In this document: positions 54,129-64,000 of the stretch, one piece after another
Layout of the letters: each line of letters begins with the position of its first letter
How positions within the stretch are numbered: position 1 is the stretch's first letter
Assembly: GCA_027924645.1 (NCBI GenBank)
Contig: BSBN01000860.1
Coordinates: 1,240,001-1,304,000, forward strand
Source: Cunninghamia lanceolata
Lineage: Eukaryota; Streptophyta; Pinopsida; Cupressales; Cupressaceae
Reading direction: 5' to 3'
Length of the DNA stretch: 64,000 bases
Made by a program: the position numbers and the translations under genes
Notes under the pieces: generated by a model
What the model saw: only the letters and a program-made list of their open reading frames with translations
The model's database searches: none
Told to the model about the DNA's origin: nothing

Positions 54129-54624
54129 GCTTAAATAACACACTCTAAGCTTTGACTTATACATGGATGGTGGGTCCTCTCCAACTCTATTTCATTGTCC
54201 AAAAAATTCCTTTAACAACACATCAACACTCAACTAACTGTGACTTAAACCACTGACTATCCCACCTATGCAACCCACGGTTACCTTTTAAAATGGGTGT
54301 AATTTTAATTTGAATCTCTCCCATCCCGCTCAATTACACTATGAACTGTGAATTACTCACCAAATATCTATAGAAACTTTCAAGAAAACACAATTGGTAG
54401 TTGTAAAGCCAAACTCACAGTTGCAGGAGGGGAGAGATTCAAATTAAAATTACACCCATTTTAAAAGTAATCACGAGAACCACAGGTGGGACAATCAATG
54501 GTTTAAGTCACGATTAGTTGAGTTTTGATGTGTTCTTAAATGTATATTTTTTGGACAATAAAACGGAGTTAGAGATGGCCCACCAACCACTTGTAAGTCA
54601 AATATTAGAGTGTGTTGTTTAAGC
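54129..54624. mobile_element. Foldback element (496 bp) nested in the right arm, carrying a PPR fragment
   Basis: The ends GCTTAAATAACACACTCTAA and its inverse (TTAGAGTGTGTTGTTTAAGC) frame two arms of about 200 bp (54129-54328 and 54427-54624) that match well throughout. The equivalent place in the left arm of the large palindrome (about 51565) lacks it, so it inserted later. The 98-bp centre holds the PPR fragment. No unambiguous target duplication could be set. Confidence 0.85.
54372..54415 (+). pseudogene. Captured PPR gene fragment
   Basis: About 44 bp (GAAACTTTCAAGAAAACACA and onward) match the PPR pseudogene phrase GAAACTTTCAAGAAAATGCAATTGG with GTAAAGCCAAA at about 46448-46490. It encodes ETFKKTQLVVVKPN, the helix-end and start-of-repeat signature of the PPR blocks. 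Confidence 0.75.
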
Positions 54625-54960
54625 CCAGCCACAAGATATCAATTATGTCATTTTTAGAACCTATAATGTCATGACTATACTTAGAGGGGTACCTAAGGGA
54701 TATTTGTTTAACAAAAAAATCAAATTTTTTATTCATAAAAGTAATTAATTGGCATTGCTTATTTTCATTAGTTTGGAAGTTAGTATTTAATTAATGCTAA
54801 AATTTATTTTACACTCAATTTGTACAAGTTTGAAGAGTTTAGCATTAGAAATTTTATGCTACAAGAACTAAATTATTTAGAGTTGATTGATTTGGAGATT
54901 ACCTTGGATACTGCTACAACAAGATATAAAAATAAAGATGTCTTTGATCCATACCCCTCA

Positions 54961-55944
54961 TTTTTATTTAAAAAGAGAAAACTTTGAAAACATTTTAGGT
55001 TTCTTAGCTACATGTTTTAAGGAAGTGAAGATATTTCCAATGCAATCAAATCTAGAGAATACCTTTCAAAAAAATAAAACTGGTTGGCTAATAAAAAATT
55101 AAATCTTTTAAGAAATTTAATATATTCATTTCTCTCATTTTTAAATATGTAACATTGCTTGAGTGAAAATGAATGTGAAATTGAATTAATTGTGAAGCTA
55201 GGGATATCCAGGATGAAAAAACATTCTAACTCAAGTAGTATAGATTGAATTGACTTATTTCAAGAAGAATATGTCAAAAAAAATGACTCCCATATAAAAT
55301 CCTGAGATATGTTCTATTTACAAATAGATCATCTCTTTGTCTCCTTCAAGAGGGTCACAAGTTTAATGTGGATGGATCTTTTAACTAATTTATAGTTTTT
55401 TATAATTATGAGAGAACTTAAGTTTGCAGACTGTAGAAAAGTTGAAGGATATGTATTTGTCTTTCATGGAAGTTCTATACCAAATTGGTACTCTATAATA
55501 AGGTATGTGCCGCTACCACTCTTATTTATGATATTTTTCCTCTCAGTGATATATTGTTTGTTTGAATTTATCCTTTATCATGCACTACTACATTATATCA
55601 TGCTATCTCATCTGCTTTCTAAGCTCTTGGAACCCATCAGATAGAAGTAACCTATTTTCTACACAATTACATGAAGGGTTGTATAATAAAGAATGTTAGC
55701 CATAAATACTCCCTTATGTTCTTGATAGCTATAGTCATCAAATATATCAACATCCTAGATTATCTCAAGGTACAAAATAGAGAAAAATAAATCTAAGTCT
55801 TGGATATATAATGTCACATTTAATTATTTAAGATTTCTGAGATCAAATTTTCAAGTCATTTGGGCAACCATAAATCAACAGGGAAAAACATTTTCTCTCT
55901 AATTACAAATATTGTTGACCCATAATTGTTTTGTTCATTCCAAT
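54961..55944. other. No gene supported
   Basis: AT-rich. A 78-codon open frame at 55408-55644 contains GSSIPNWYS, weakly like the end of plant TIR-NBS-LRR proteins, followed by a hydrophobic stretch. Nothing around it supports a resistance gene. Confidence 0.35.
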
Positions 55945-56517
55945 TGTTGTTATATGGAGCCTAATTAGACTCAAAGGTTAAATTTTCCCCACATTTATCG
56001 GCGTAGTTTTCCCCCAAATTATTTAATGGGGGAGAGCAGGGGGGCAGAGACCCTCCTGTGGGGCCTGGGGGGCTTATCCCACTGGCGGGGGTCCAAGGGT
56101 GGAGCCCACGGTGGGGGTCTAGGGGTAACGCCTCGAATGGGGGTTGCTGGGGCTAGTGCCCCCAAAGAAAAAATTGACTATTATTTTATAAAGGCATCAG
56201 GAGTTACTTTTCTATTGGCCAACATAAAAAACCCTATTTTGTAACTGACATAAGGCTTGATAAAAGAGGTGAAGGGTTACGGTTTCCGTTGATGTATTGT
56301 AGCATTTTGCAACGGTATTGAGTTACAAGGATTGTTGGTTGTAATCAGTTTGATTTATTGGATAATAATATTGGACTCTCTATTGGTGGATGTAGCCTGA
56401 GTTTGGGTGAACCACATTAAAACTTGTCTCTTGCTGTTATTATTTCTATGTATTTTCATTCCTCTATTTTATCTTTATTTGCATTTAATTGATATCTTCT
56501 ACCGGCTAACCCTAATA
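55945..56517 (+). repeat. 5' LTR of the Tnt1/Tork-like copia
   Basis: 573 bp, TGTTGTTATATGGAGCC...CTAACCCTAATA. It contains a G-rich block of about 150 bp (56027-56200) that is missing from the 3' LTR. Confidence 0.92.
56027..56165 (+). other. G-rich block, possible G-quadruplex cluster
   Basis: More than ten runs of three or more G on the plus strand, including GGGGCCTGGGGGGC, GGCGGGGGTCCAAGGG, GTGGGGGTCTAGGGG and GGGGGTTGCTGGGG. Spacing suits intramolecular quadruplexes in the element RNA or coding-strand DNA. Confidence 0.6.
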
Positions 56518-56519
56518 AG

Positions 56520-56530
56520 TGGTATCAGAG
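56520..56530 (+). other. Primer-binding site of the Tnt1/Tork-like copia
   Basis: TGGTATCAGAG, two bases after the 5' LTR; initiator Met tRNA type. Confidence 0.9.
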
Positions 56531-56583
56531 TGGGTTGTGTTCAATTATCATCTGTAGGAAGGTCTCACAGTTGAGTGGGAGAA

Positions 56584-57420
56584 ATGGTAGATGAGGGTAA
56601 ATTGAAGGTAGATAAATTCAATGGGCAGAACTATCAGTTATGGAAGATGCAGATGGAGGATTATCTCTATCAGAAGGATTTATGGAGGCCGTTGGAAGGA
56701 ATAGCCAAGAAATTGGCAACAATGACTGATGAGGATTAGAATCTTCTAGACAAAAAGACACTGGGAACCATTTGGTTGTTCTTGGAACCATTGGTGGCAT
56801 TCAATATAATGAAAGCAAAGACAACAGATGGTCTAATGAAAGCTTTGGCTAAATTGTATGAAAAATCCTCAGCCTCAAATAAGGTATTTCTTATGAAGCA
56901 TTTATTTAATCTGAAAATGATTGAAGGTGGATCTATGACAGATCATTTAAATGAGTTTAATACGATTATCAGTCAGTTAACTTCTGTAAAAGTAAGTTTT
57001 TATGAAGAGCTGAGGGCTCTCCTGATATTATGTTCTTTGCTAGAAAGATAGAATAGCTTGGTAATGGTTGTAAGTAACTTTGTCCCTGGTTCAAATACTT
57101 TCAAATTTGATGATGTTGTTGGTGTTATCCTTAGCAAGGAAATGTGATGAAAAAGCTCAAGAGGGTCCACATCAGGTAGTGTTTTGAATGCAGAAAGTAG
57201 GAGCAGATCAAAGGATAGAGGAAAAGGTTCTAGAGGTCATGGGAACTCATGAGGAAAATCAAAGGAAAAGAGGTCCCAATCTAGAGGAAAGAAAGATTGT
57301 TGGTACTGTGGGAAACCAGGTCATCTGAAGAAAGATTGATGGCCTCAGAAGAATAAAGAAGGAGACGAACAAGAAGGCAATAAGGAGGCAAATGTGGTAA
57401 GTAATAAATCTGAAGAGGAT
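56584..57420 (+). pseudogene. Copia Gag with damaged zinc knuckle
   Basis: It starts MVDEGKLKVDKFNGQNYQLW at 56584, 54 bases after the primer site; FNGQNYQLWKMQMEDYL is the copia gag opening. TAG near 56738 follows MTDED. TIWLFLEPLVAFNIMKAKTT and LYEKSSASNKVFLMKHLFNL (56767-56920), then MTDHLNEFNTIISQLTSVKV, are normal gag helices. A TAG near 57049 and a TGA pair near 57144 follow. The knuckle CWYCGKPGHLKKD ends in TGA at 57337-57339 in place of its last Cys. Confidence 0.92.
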
Positions 57421-57640
57421 GCTTTGATTTTTTCCCTAGATAATGTTGATGATTCATGGGTTTTAGATTCAGGGGCCTCATTTCATGCTACGCCCCATAG
57501 AAGTTATTTTCTTGATTATGTCCAAGGGGATTTTGGGCTGGTTTATTTGGGAGATAACAAACCCTATCAGATTGTTTGAAAGGGAAGAATCAAGAGTAAG
57601 TTGTAGAATGAGAATCATTAGCTACTACAAGAGGTAAGGC
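57421..57640 (+). pseudogene. Copia aspartic protease
   Basis: WVLDSGASFHATPHRSYF is encoded from 57457, with an intact catalytic DSG, followed by YVQGDFGLVYLGDNKPYQIV. A TGA at about 57577 ends the open stretch, where Trp is common. The downstream NLISAGQLVDEG (about 57670-57705) is the protease-integrase junction text. Confidence 0.9.
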
Positions 57641-58560
57641 ACATTCTAAGGCTGAGTAGGAATTTAATTTCAGCAGGGCAGCTAGTTGATGAAGGTTGCA
57701 TTGTTACATTTACTGATAAAAATTGGAAGGTTTCAAGATGTATTTTAATAGTAGAAAAAGGTGTGAAAGTAGGCACCTTATATCTTTGTATAGGTCATAA
57801 TGTTCCTTCTACTTGAGCTGTTGTAGAGAAATAACAAACAGGTTCAATAACAATTGTTGCAGGTTCGCAGGAAGAGACTGAAACCGTTGCTACAAGTTCT
57901 GAGACAACACTGTGGCATAACAGACTTGGGCATATGAATGAAAAAGGTATGAAGGTACTTCATTCTAAGAAATTTTTACTAGGTCTAAAATGTATTAATA
58001 TGGATTTAAGTGAAAGTTGTGTGTATGACAAACAAAAGAGAGTCAGTTTTCTCAAGAATGGGAAGCAAATGAAAGATGAAAAGTTGGATCTTGTGCATAT
58101 AGATGTATGGGGACCAACTTAGGTATCTTCTCTCAGTGGCTCTCAGTATTATGTTACATTCGTAGATGATGCAACTAGGAAGGTTTGGATTTATTTCCTT
58201 AGGTAGAAATCTGATGTGTTTAAAACATTTAAGAAATGGAGAAGCTTGGTTGAGAATGAGACAGGTAAAAGATTAAAATGTCTCAGATCTAATAATGGTG
58301 GTGAGTATTGCAACAAAGAATTTGAGGATTATTGTTCCTTTAATGGAATTTGTAGGCAAAAAATGGTTCGAGGGACTCCACAAGAAAATGGAGTGGCTGA
58401 ATGTATGAATAGGACAATAATGGAGCGTGCAAGGACCATGAGATTGCATGCTAGGCTATCTTTAAACATGTGGGTAGAGGCTAGACCAATACCAATGTAT
58501 ATTTAATTAATAGAGGTCCTTCAGTTCCTTTGGGCTGTGGTATTCCAGAGGAAGCATGGA
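57641..58560 (+). pseudogene. Copia integrase
   Basis: TLWHNRLGHMNEKGMKVL (57911-57964) starts the HHCC zinc region, with C-V-Y-D replacing the usual CxxC near 58020. LDLVHIDVWGPT (58084-58120) keeps the first catalytic Asp; TAG replaces the next residue. YVTFVDDATRKVWIYFL (58150-58202) has the second Asp. GTPQENGVAECMNRTIMERA (58375-58434) has the Glu, with Cys for the usual Arg. The core continues to LHARLSLNMWVEA. Its catalytic residues are intact but at least two TAG codons interrupt it. Confidence 0.93.
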
Positions 58561-60057
58561 CAGGTAAGAAGGTGAGTTATTCTTTTCTAAAAACCTTCAG
58601 ATGTGAAGCATTTGTACATGTAGATTCTTAAAATAGAACCAAACTGGATGCAAAATCCAAAAATTGTACCTTCATTGAATATCGCATTGATGAATTTGGT
58701 TATAGGGTTTGGGATTTTAAAAATCAAAAAATTGTGAGAAGTATGGATGTTGTATTCAATGAGAAGGTGTTGTATAAAGATCAGTTGCAGCAGCATGAGA
58801 AGAAAGAAAATGATTATGTGGTACTGGATGATACTCCAGATAATGATGTTCCAGTGGTTCATCATGCTCCACAACAACAACAAGAAATACCACAAACTCC
58901 AGTGAATGTTAGATGGTCAAAAAGGCTAAGTAGACCTCCTGAAAAGTTTTCTCCCTCTTTGTATTCTATTTTGTTAATAGATGCTGGTGAACTGGGATGG
59001 TATGATGAAGCTATGAAAGTGGATACAAAGGTTCAGTGAGAGCTTGCAATGAAAGAAGAAATGGACTCCTTATTGAAAAATCAAACTTCAGAATTATGTA
59101 AGTTGCCTGCAGGTAAAAAGGCTTTACCAAACAAATGGGTTTATAGGCTGAAAGAGGAAGATGGAGGTAAGAAAAGATTTAAAGCCAAGTTAGTTGTAAA
59201 AGGATTTACAAAGAAAAAAGGTATTGATTTTGAAGAGATATTTTCTCCAGTTGTCTAGATGACTTCTATTCTACACTATTTTAAGTATTGTGGCTGCTGA
59301 AGATTTGCATTTGGAACAGCTAGATGTGAAAACTGCCTTTTTCCATGGTGATTTGGAGGAGGAGATCTATATGGAACAACTACAAGGATTTGAGGTCAAA
59401 GGTAAGGAGAAACTGATGTGCAGATTGAAGAAGAGTTTATATGGCTTGAAACAAGTATCTCGGCAATGGTATTTGAAATTTGATAGTTTTATGGCTAAGC
59501 AAGGCTACAGTCGGTGTAATTCTGACCATTGTGTATATTTTAAGAGGTTGGATAATGACAGCTACATTATTTTATGTTTCTATGTTGATGACATGCTTGT
59601 AGCAGGGTCTAACATGGATCACATAAGAGAGTTAAAACAATAGTTAGCACAATCATTTTCCATGAAGGATTTGGGGGCAGCAAAACAAATCCTTGGTATG
59701 AAAATTTGTAGAGATAGGAAGAGCAGAAAATTGACTGTATCTCAGGCTAATTATGTTGAAAATATGTTACAAAGATTCCATATGGAGAATACAAAAGTTG
59801 TTAGCACACCTTTGCCCAGTCATTTGAAATTAACTAAGGAGATGTGTCCTATGACACAAGAGGAGGAAGACAAAATGTCCAAGGTACCATATGCTTTAGC
59901 TGTAGGAAGTTTAATGTACGCCATGGTATGCATGAGACTGAATATTGTACATGATGTAGGAGTTGTAAGAAGGTATATGAGTAATCCTAGATTGGAGCAT
60001 TGGAATGCAGTAAAATGGATTCTCAAATATTTGAGAGTTACATCCAATAAACACTGA
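58561..60057 (+). pseudogene. Copia reverse transcriptase with preceding linker
   Basis: The linker has VWDFKNQKIVRSMDVVFNEK (58710-58766) and a Gln-rich patch, then RWSKRLSRPPEKFSPS. RT begins MKEEMDSLLKNQTSELCKLP at 59049, with NKWVYRLKEEDGGKKRFKAK and GIDFEEIFSPVV. A TAG and frameshift at 59258-59290 follow. From 59290, HLEQLDVKTAFFHGDLEEEI, LYGLKQVSRQWYLKFDSFM and CFYVDDMLVAGS (catalytic YVDD at about 59581-59592) are open to 60057, apart from a TAG at 59641 in place of Gln. This is the best-kept RT in the window. Confidence 0.94.
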
Positions 60058-60543
60058 TGTTTTGGGGGCTCTAATACTGATTTAGAAGGTTATGTAGACT
60101 CATATTTGGCAAGGGATATTGATACTAGGTGGAGTACTATAGGTTATGTCTTTACTGTAGGTGGGAGAGTGGTGAGTTGGATCTCTAGGTTGCAAAAGGT
60201 GGTTGCTTTATCCACCATGGAGGTAGAGTATGTAGCTGCAACAAAGACAAGCAAGGAAATGATATGGATGTAATCTTTCATGGAAGAATTGGGCAAATAA
60301 TAGGCTAACAATTCTTTGTATACAGATAGTCAGAGTGCCATACATCTTGCAAAGAATTATGTCTTGCATTCAAAGACCAAACACATATAGCTAAGGTATC
60401 ACTTCATCTGGACGGTGTTAGATGATGGACAATTACAGTTGGAAAAGATCCATACAGATGAAAATCTAGTAGATATGTTTACAAAGACAGTAACAAGGGA
60501 GAAGATGAGTTCCTCTTTAGCTTCGGTTGGTCTTCAAGACTGA
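60058..60543 (+). pseudogene. Copia RNase H
   Basis: It continues from RT after a TGA at 60055. DLEGYVDSYLARDIDTRWST (60078-60137) has the first Asp altered in context. QKVVALSTMEVEYVAATKTS (60196-60255) holds the Glu. LYTDSQSAIHLAKN (60315-60357) holds the Asp. HTDENLVDMFTK (60451-60486) marks the end, and the frame stops after SVGLQD at 60543. Stops at about 60270, 60297-60302 and 60388 make it inactive. Confidence 0.93.
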
Positions 60544-60662
60544 AAACAAAAAATTAGAACAACAGAGTCCATGGTGTTTATTTCCAGTGGGAGCTACAGG
60601 GTCGGTGGTGTTATGACCAATCTCCAAGTGGGAGATGATATGGTGTGGAGTCTGATCAGTCT

Positions 60663-60675
60663 CCAAGTGGGAGAT
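60663..60675 (+). other. Polypurine tract of the Tnt1/Tork-like copia
   Basis: CAAGTGGGAGAT immediately precedes the 3' LTR. The phrase CTCCAAGTGGGAGAT also occurs at about 60622-60636, giving a duplicated tract. Confidence 0.8.
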
Positions 60676-61100
60676 TGTTGTTATATGGAGCCTAATTAGA
60701 CTCGAAGGTTAAAGTTTCCCCACTTTTATCAATGTAGTTTCCCCCCAAATTATTTAATGGGGGAGTGCAGGGGGTGGAACCCCTCCTGCAGGGCCCAGGG
60801 GCGGACATAAAAAAACCTATTTTGTAACTGATATAAGGCTTGATAAAAGTGGCTAAGGGTTAGGGTTTCCGTTGATGTATTGTAGTATTTTGTAGCGATA
60901 TTGAGTTGCAAGGGTTGCTGGTTGTAATTGGTTTGATTTACTGGATAATAATATTGGACTCTTTGTTGGTGGATGTAGCCTAGGTTTGGGTGAACAACAT
61001 TAAAATTTGTCTCTCGTTGTTATTATTTCTATGTATTTTCATTCCTCTATTTAATCTTTATTTGCATTTAATTGATATCTTCTGTTGGCTAACCCTAACA
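60676..61100 (+). repeat. 3' LTR of the Tnt1/Tork-like copia
   Basis: 425 bp, TGTTGTTATATGGAGCC...CTAACCCTAACA, the partner of 55945-56517 but lacking about 148 bp of its G-rich part. It is followed by the target duplication CCAAT. Confidence 0.92.
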
Positions 61101-61105
61101 CCAAT

Positions 61106-63679
61106 GGACAAATTCACCAACAAGATACTAAATGAAATTATTAAATCTACTTATAATAGATAATGGCTTGTAATACATACATGCAAATAAAAATTATAGA
61201 AAATAGTAACATCAAGGGAATGTGGAACTAGAATTTAAAACAAAATTATGGATACAAACAATCACAAAAGACTTAATAGTTTGCCTGGAAACATATTATA
61301 ATGGCTAAAACTCTAACATTTAAATAAACACCTCTTCTTTATAATTGCTTATGAGAGTAAATTCTTCAATATAGAGCTCTCTCCCTCTCTTGACTCCTTT
61401 TTGATTTTCTACCATAGTCATCTATTGTTGTTATATAATAAGTTTATTTTCTATGTTCTAAATACTTTAATTTATTCATGGATATTTCTACATGTGATTG
61501 AAATCCAAGGCATGAAGAGGTTTTTTTGGGTTAATATTTTATTACATGGCAAATGGAGATCTAAACCTTCTTTTGGTCCCATAAAAGCTTAGTAATGGAG
61601 GTAAACAAGAGATAGGCCCTCTTTTTTGAACTTGAAGCTATTTGATGTTTTCATACAACTATCACTTCATTTACCTTCCCTTCGATAGTTGAAAAATTCT
61701 TTCATTTGAGAACATTAATAATTAATGTTTTCCCATCCTTTGACAACTGATATTATTTTTTCCTTCTCAAGAAGATGCAATTTCTCATCTACATTAAGGA
61801 CTATTGAATACAACATTAAAACAAGAGTTGTGCAATAGCAGGAGTCCATGCCAAATGCTACAGCATAGAGAGAGAAGAGCATAAACAAAAACATAGATGT
61901 TGTGTTAAAAAGTTAATTTTAGATTGAGTTTCACGATGACTTTAGATTTTTCTTTCCTAACTCCAACAAAATGGATTTTTGTTGTTGATAGAATTCCAGT
62001 AACACTTGGGGGATGTAACATTTTAGGTTAAACCTATAGATAAAAACTTTTTTGTACTTGTTATGATTCCCAAATTGTAGAGTCCAGAACATGTTGTATA
62101 CCATTCTTCATTAATGGAGATTATATTATTCAGTGTTATCAACTATTGTATAATGATTAACATACTCATGGTGAGTTGTGAACTAAGTGGACCTAATGGT
62201 GAAGGGATCTATATTTCATAGAGAAGGCACAAGTACAAATACATAGGAGGGTAGCTTATGTACACCTAGATAAACAATATATAAGGTAAATGGAAAATAG
62301 AATCCCCTTACAGGATTTTGAAAGTCTTCACCTCCTAGATAGAGTAGAGCGATAATCTAGAAAAATCTTGCATTGATCATGAATAGAGATATGCATGATT
62401 TTAGTTCTACATAAAGTTTTAAGGATTAGGACTGACTAATCATTGCCAATAATAGAGCAAAGCATAATAAGCAAGAGGTTTTCGATGGTGGTAAGATGGC
62501 AGTGCATCCATCAATAGCTTTATAAATAAGTCCATATGCATTTGTTAAGTTTGTTGGAGAGGATCTATGAAGTTTATATTTTTATAGTTTGAGCTGGTGA
62601 GGCTTAGGGTTCAAATTCTTTTTTTGTGTATTGGGATGCTTGAGTCCAAAACCAGGCTGCAATAGAAATTTTCAACCATGAATACACATGGGGTGCCAAA
62701 TGGTGACCAGAAGTGAGGCCATCTTGATGGCCCAGGGATTGCATCTAATTGTACAAGGTATCATCCTTGCCCTAGGAACATTAAAAGCCCTCAACTCTAC
62801 ATGCCTAGCAAGTCACTTTCCCACTTGATTGGGTGTTCACTAAGAGTGGGGTAGGAACTATTCTATAACATATCTACCTAGTGGCCATGTCTATAATTAT
62901 CTACCTTGTACTTAGATTGGAAAGACAATTTATCACAAACTTGGTCAAAGGATTAAAACCTAAATGAGGGACAAATTTGAACAATAAATAAGATCATTGG
63001 AAAGAAAGCTTCATTTTGACTTCCATAAGATAGGTTTCTGTTGTGCCTTGCACAAACACCCCATTTTACCAAATGGAGACCCCCTCTTTTGCTTTGGCTT
63101 GAAGTCTCAACCTTTGTTACTTATGATGATGAGAAGGTGAATTTGTGCTTAGAGTGCATGATTTGTTCCAGACTTGAGTATTTTGCATGTTTGGAGTGAT
63201 TTGATGTCATTTGGAGGTGTCTTGGGTAGTCTTGTGCTTAAAAAAATTGCAATTTATTGCCTTTTGCACTGAAATTGGGTGTTACTACAATTTGCTCCAA
63301 AATCCCATGTCACTGGATATTGCCCTTGAAATTGCTTCTACAAGATGTGTCATGTTGAAATTCCTAGTTTCTAGGTCTTAGAGTTGCAAAATCATGTCAA
63401 ATTCTACAAGATTTCACTAAGGGGTTCATATACTTTCATCTTGTCATATGGTCCTAAAGCTCTGATTTGGCTAAGTCTAAAACCCTAAAAACCCTAAAAA
63501 ATGGCTAATTCTAAAATCTGGTGGAACCACAAAAATCTAGAATTTGCATATGAAATCCTATGGATCTGGAACCTATCTCAAACATCCTGACAATATATTT
63601 CAAAATATTAAAAGTATAGGAAATTTAATATCTAAACATATACTTAAATATATTTTGAAATATACTGTCACCCAGGGAC
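61106..63679. other. No gene seen
   Basis: AT-rich sequence with only short open frames. No LTR pair, RNA gene or inverted repeat was identified. 62700-62850 is less AT-rich and may be part of a decayed LTR. Confidence 0.4.
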
Positions 63680-64000
63680 TGTCATTATCTGGCACTAAAA
63701 TTGTCTCCTACTACCAAAAGCACTAAAAACAACTTTCACAGACTTGGTACTAAAAATTGAATTCACTGACTTTGCGCTAAAAACAGTCGCTACTGAATTT
63801 TGGCACTAAAAACATCGCTCATGGACTTCTACACAAAAATCATTGCCTATCGACCTTAGCACTAAATTCACCTCTGACCAACTTTTGGTTAGTAGCACCC
63901 AAAATCCGTACAAGTTGGTGGCACCCAAAAGTAGCGCAACAGCCTATCGCGCTGAAAACAAACCTCTCCCACTTTGCGCTAAAACAACCTCCGACTAACT
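63680..64000. repeat. Degenerate short tandem motif at the right edge
   Basis: Phrases such as GACTTGGTACTAAAAATTG, GACTTTGCGCTAAAAACAGT, TTTGGCACTAAAAACATCGC and ACTTTGCGCTAAAACAACC recur about every 27-36 bases. The period is loose and the array runs off the window. Confidence 0.55.

Larger units (their letters stand above)
51236..54960. mobile_element. Old 3.7 kb foldback palindrome (long inverted arms, almost no loop)
   Basis: The left arm 51236 to about 52850 and the right arm about 52870 to 54960 are inverted copies. Examples: TAATCTCCAAATCAAT near 54897 (inverse) against TGATCTCCAAATCAAT at 51291; TTTAGCATTAATTAAATA at 51391 against its inverse at about 54785; CAAGTTTAATAAATGTTCTTATG at 52508 against its inverse at about 53195. 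The match continues to the centre (GGGTACTTTTGTGGCCAAAAG at 52803 against CTTTTGTCTACAAAAGTGCC-type sequence at 52883). The arms look about three-quarters identical. Once the nested insert is removed they are close to equal length. No gene is present. Confidence 0.85.
55945..61100 (+). mobile_element. Ty1/copia retrotransposon, Tnt1/Tork-like
   Basis: 5156 bp, flanked by the perfect duplication CCAAT (55940-55944 and 61101-61105). The LTRs are 55945-56517 and 60676-61100. Gag, protease, integrase, RT and RNase H follow in copia order. The RT/RNase H text (KTAFFHGDLEEEIYMEQ; CRLKKSLYGLKQ) is the Tnt1-94-like type. It is less decayed than the other elements, with about a dozen stops, and RT from 59290 to 60057 is almost open. 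Confidence 0.95.

Noticed and set aside
55408..55644. Possible C-terminal end of a TIR-NBS-LRR resistance gene (GSSIPNWYS)
   Set aside because: Only about nine residues resemble that family. No NB-ARC or LRR text lies nearby and the rest is a hydrophobic AT-rich run.
56026..56244. Open frame of 72 codons, Gly-rich, in the 5' LTR
   Set aside because: It lies inside the LTR and its composition comes from the G-rich block. The 3' LTR lacks it.

Overview
This window looks like intergenic DNA from a plant with a very large, repeat-laden genome. I see no intact host gene. Nearly everything I can identify is a transposable element in some state of decay, or a broken gene copy. A gymnosperm, probably a conifer, is my best guess. 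It rests on the density of old LTR elements, the style of the PPR pseudogene (MYAKCGSIDKACELFD, NVVSWNAMIARYAQ) and a degraded DDE-transposase-like gene. This is inference, not proof.

Layout. 1-5460 (-): Ty3/gypsy polyprotein running off the left edge (gag with a 39-bp tandem repeat, DGG protease, G-patch, RT to the YVDD box), preceded by a 3 kb leader with quasi-periodic short motifs. 9135-9271: small hairpin MITE. 10201-10527: a complete 327-bp miniature LTR retrotransposon (TRIM/SMART type) with a perfect 5-bp target duplication, whose LTR carries a tRNA-like gene. 10770-12933 (-): a gag-only (TR-GAG-like) copia derivative, which splits what looks like the LTR/primer-site junction of an older element. 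16677-23899 (+): a 7.2 kb non-autonomous LTR element with a coiled-coil/zinc-knuckle gag and a large orphan second ORF but no pol. 24355-31570 (+): a 7.2 kb Ty1/copia element of Sirevirus character whose LTR ends, primer site and polypurine tracts resemble those of the non-autonomous neighbour. 32870-36665 (+): a second gypsy element with a chromodomain-like tail. 40150-42370 (+): broken DDE-transposase-like gene. 43590-45565: 357-bp repeats in direct then inverted order. 45566-47135 (+): PPR pseudogene of five tandem blocks. 47340-48665 (-): exon-like fragments of an unidentified gene, cut by an identical 103-bp inverted repeat. 49945-50606 (-): orphan ORF remnant. 51066-51235: SINE-like sequence. 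51236-54960: an old 3.7 kb foldback palindrome with a 0.5 kb foldback element nested in one arm, which carries a PPR fragment. 55945-61100 (+): a Tnt1/Tork-like copia element. 61101-64000: no gene seen.

The parts relate to each other as parasites and debris. Three LTR elements have perfect 5-bp target duplications. Most in-frame stops I could assign replace Gln, Trp or Arg codons, and several zinc-knuckle Cys codons have become Tyr. That is what C-to-T decay of methylated DNA would give. The likely functional pairing is between the Sirevirus-like element and the pol-less element beside it, which share the cis signals needed for mobilisation in trans.
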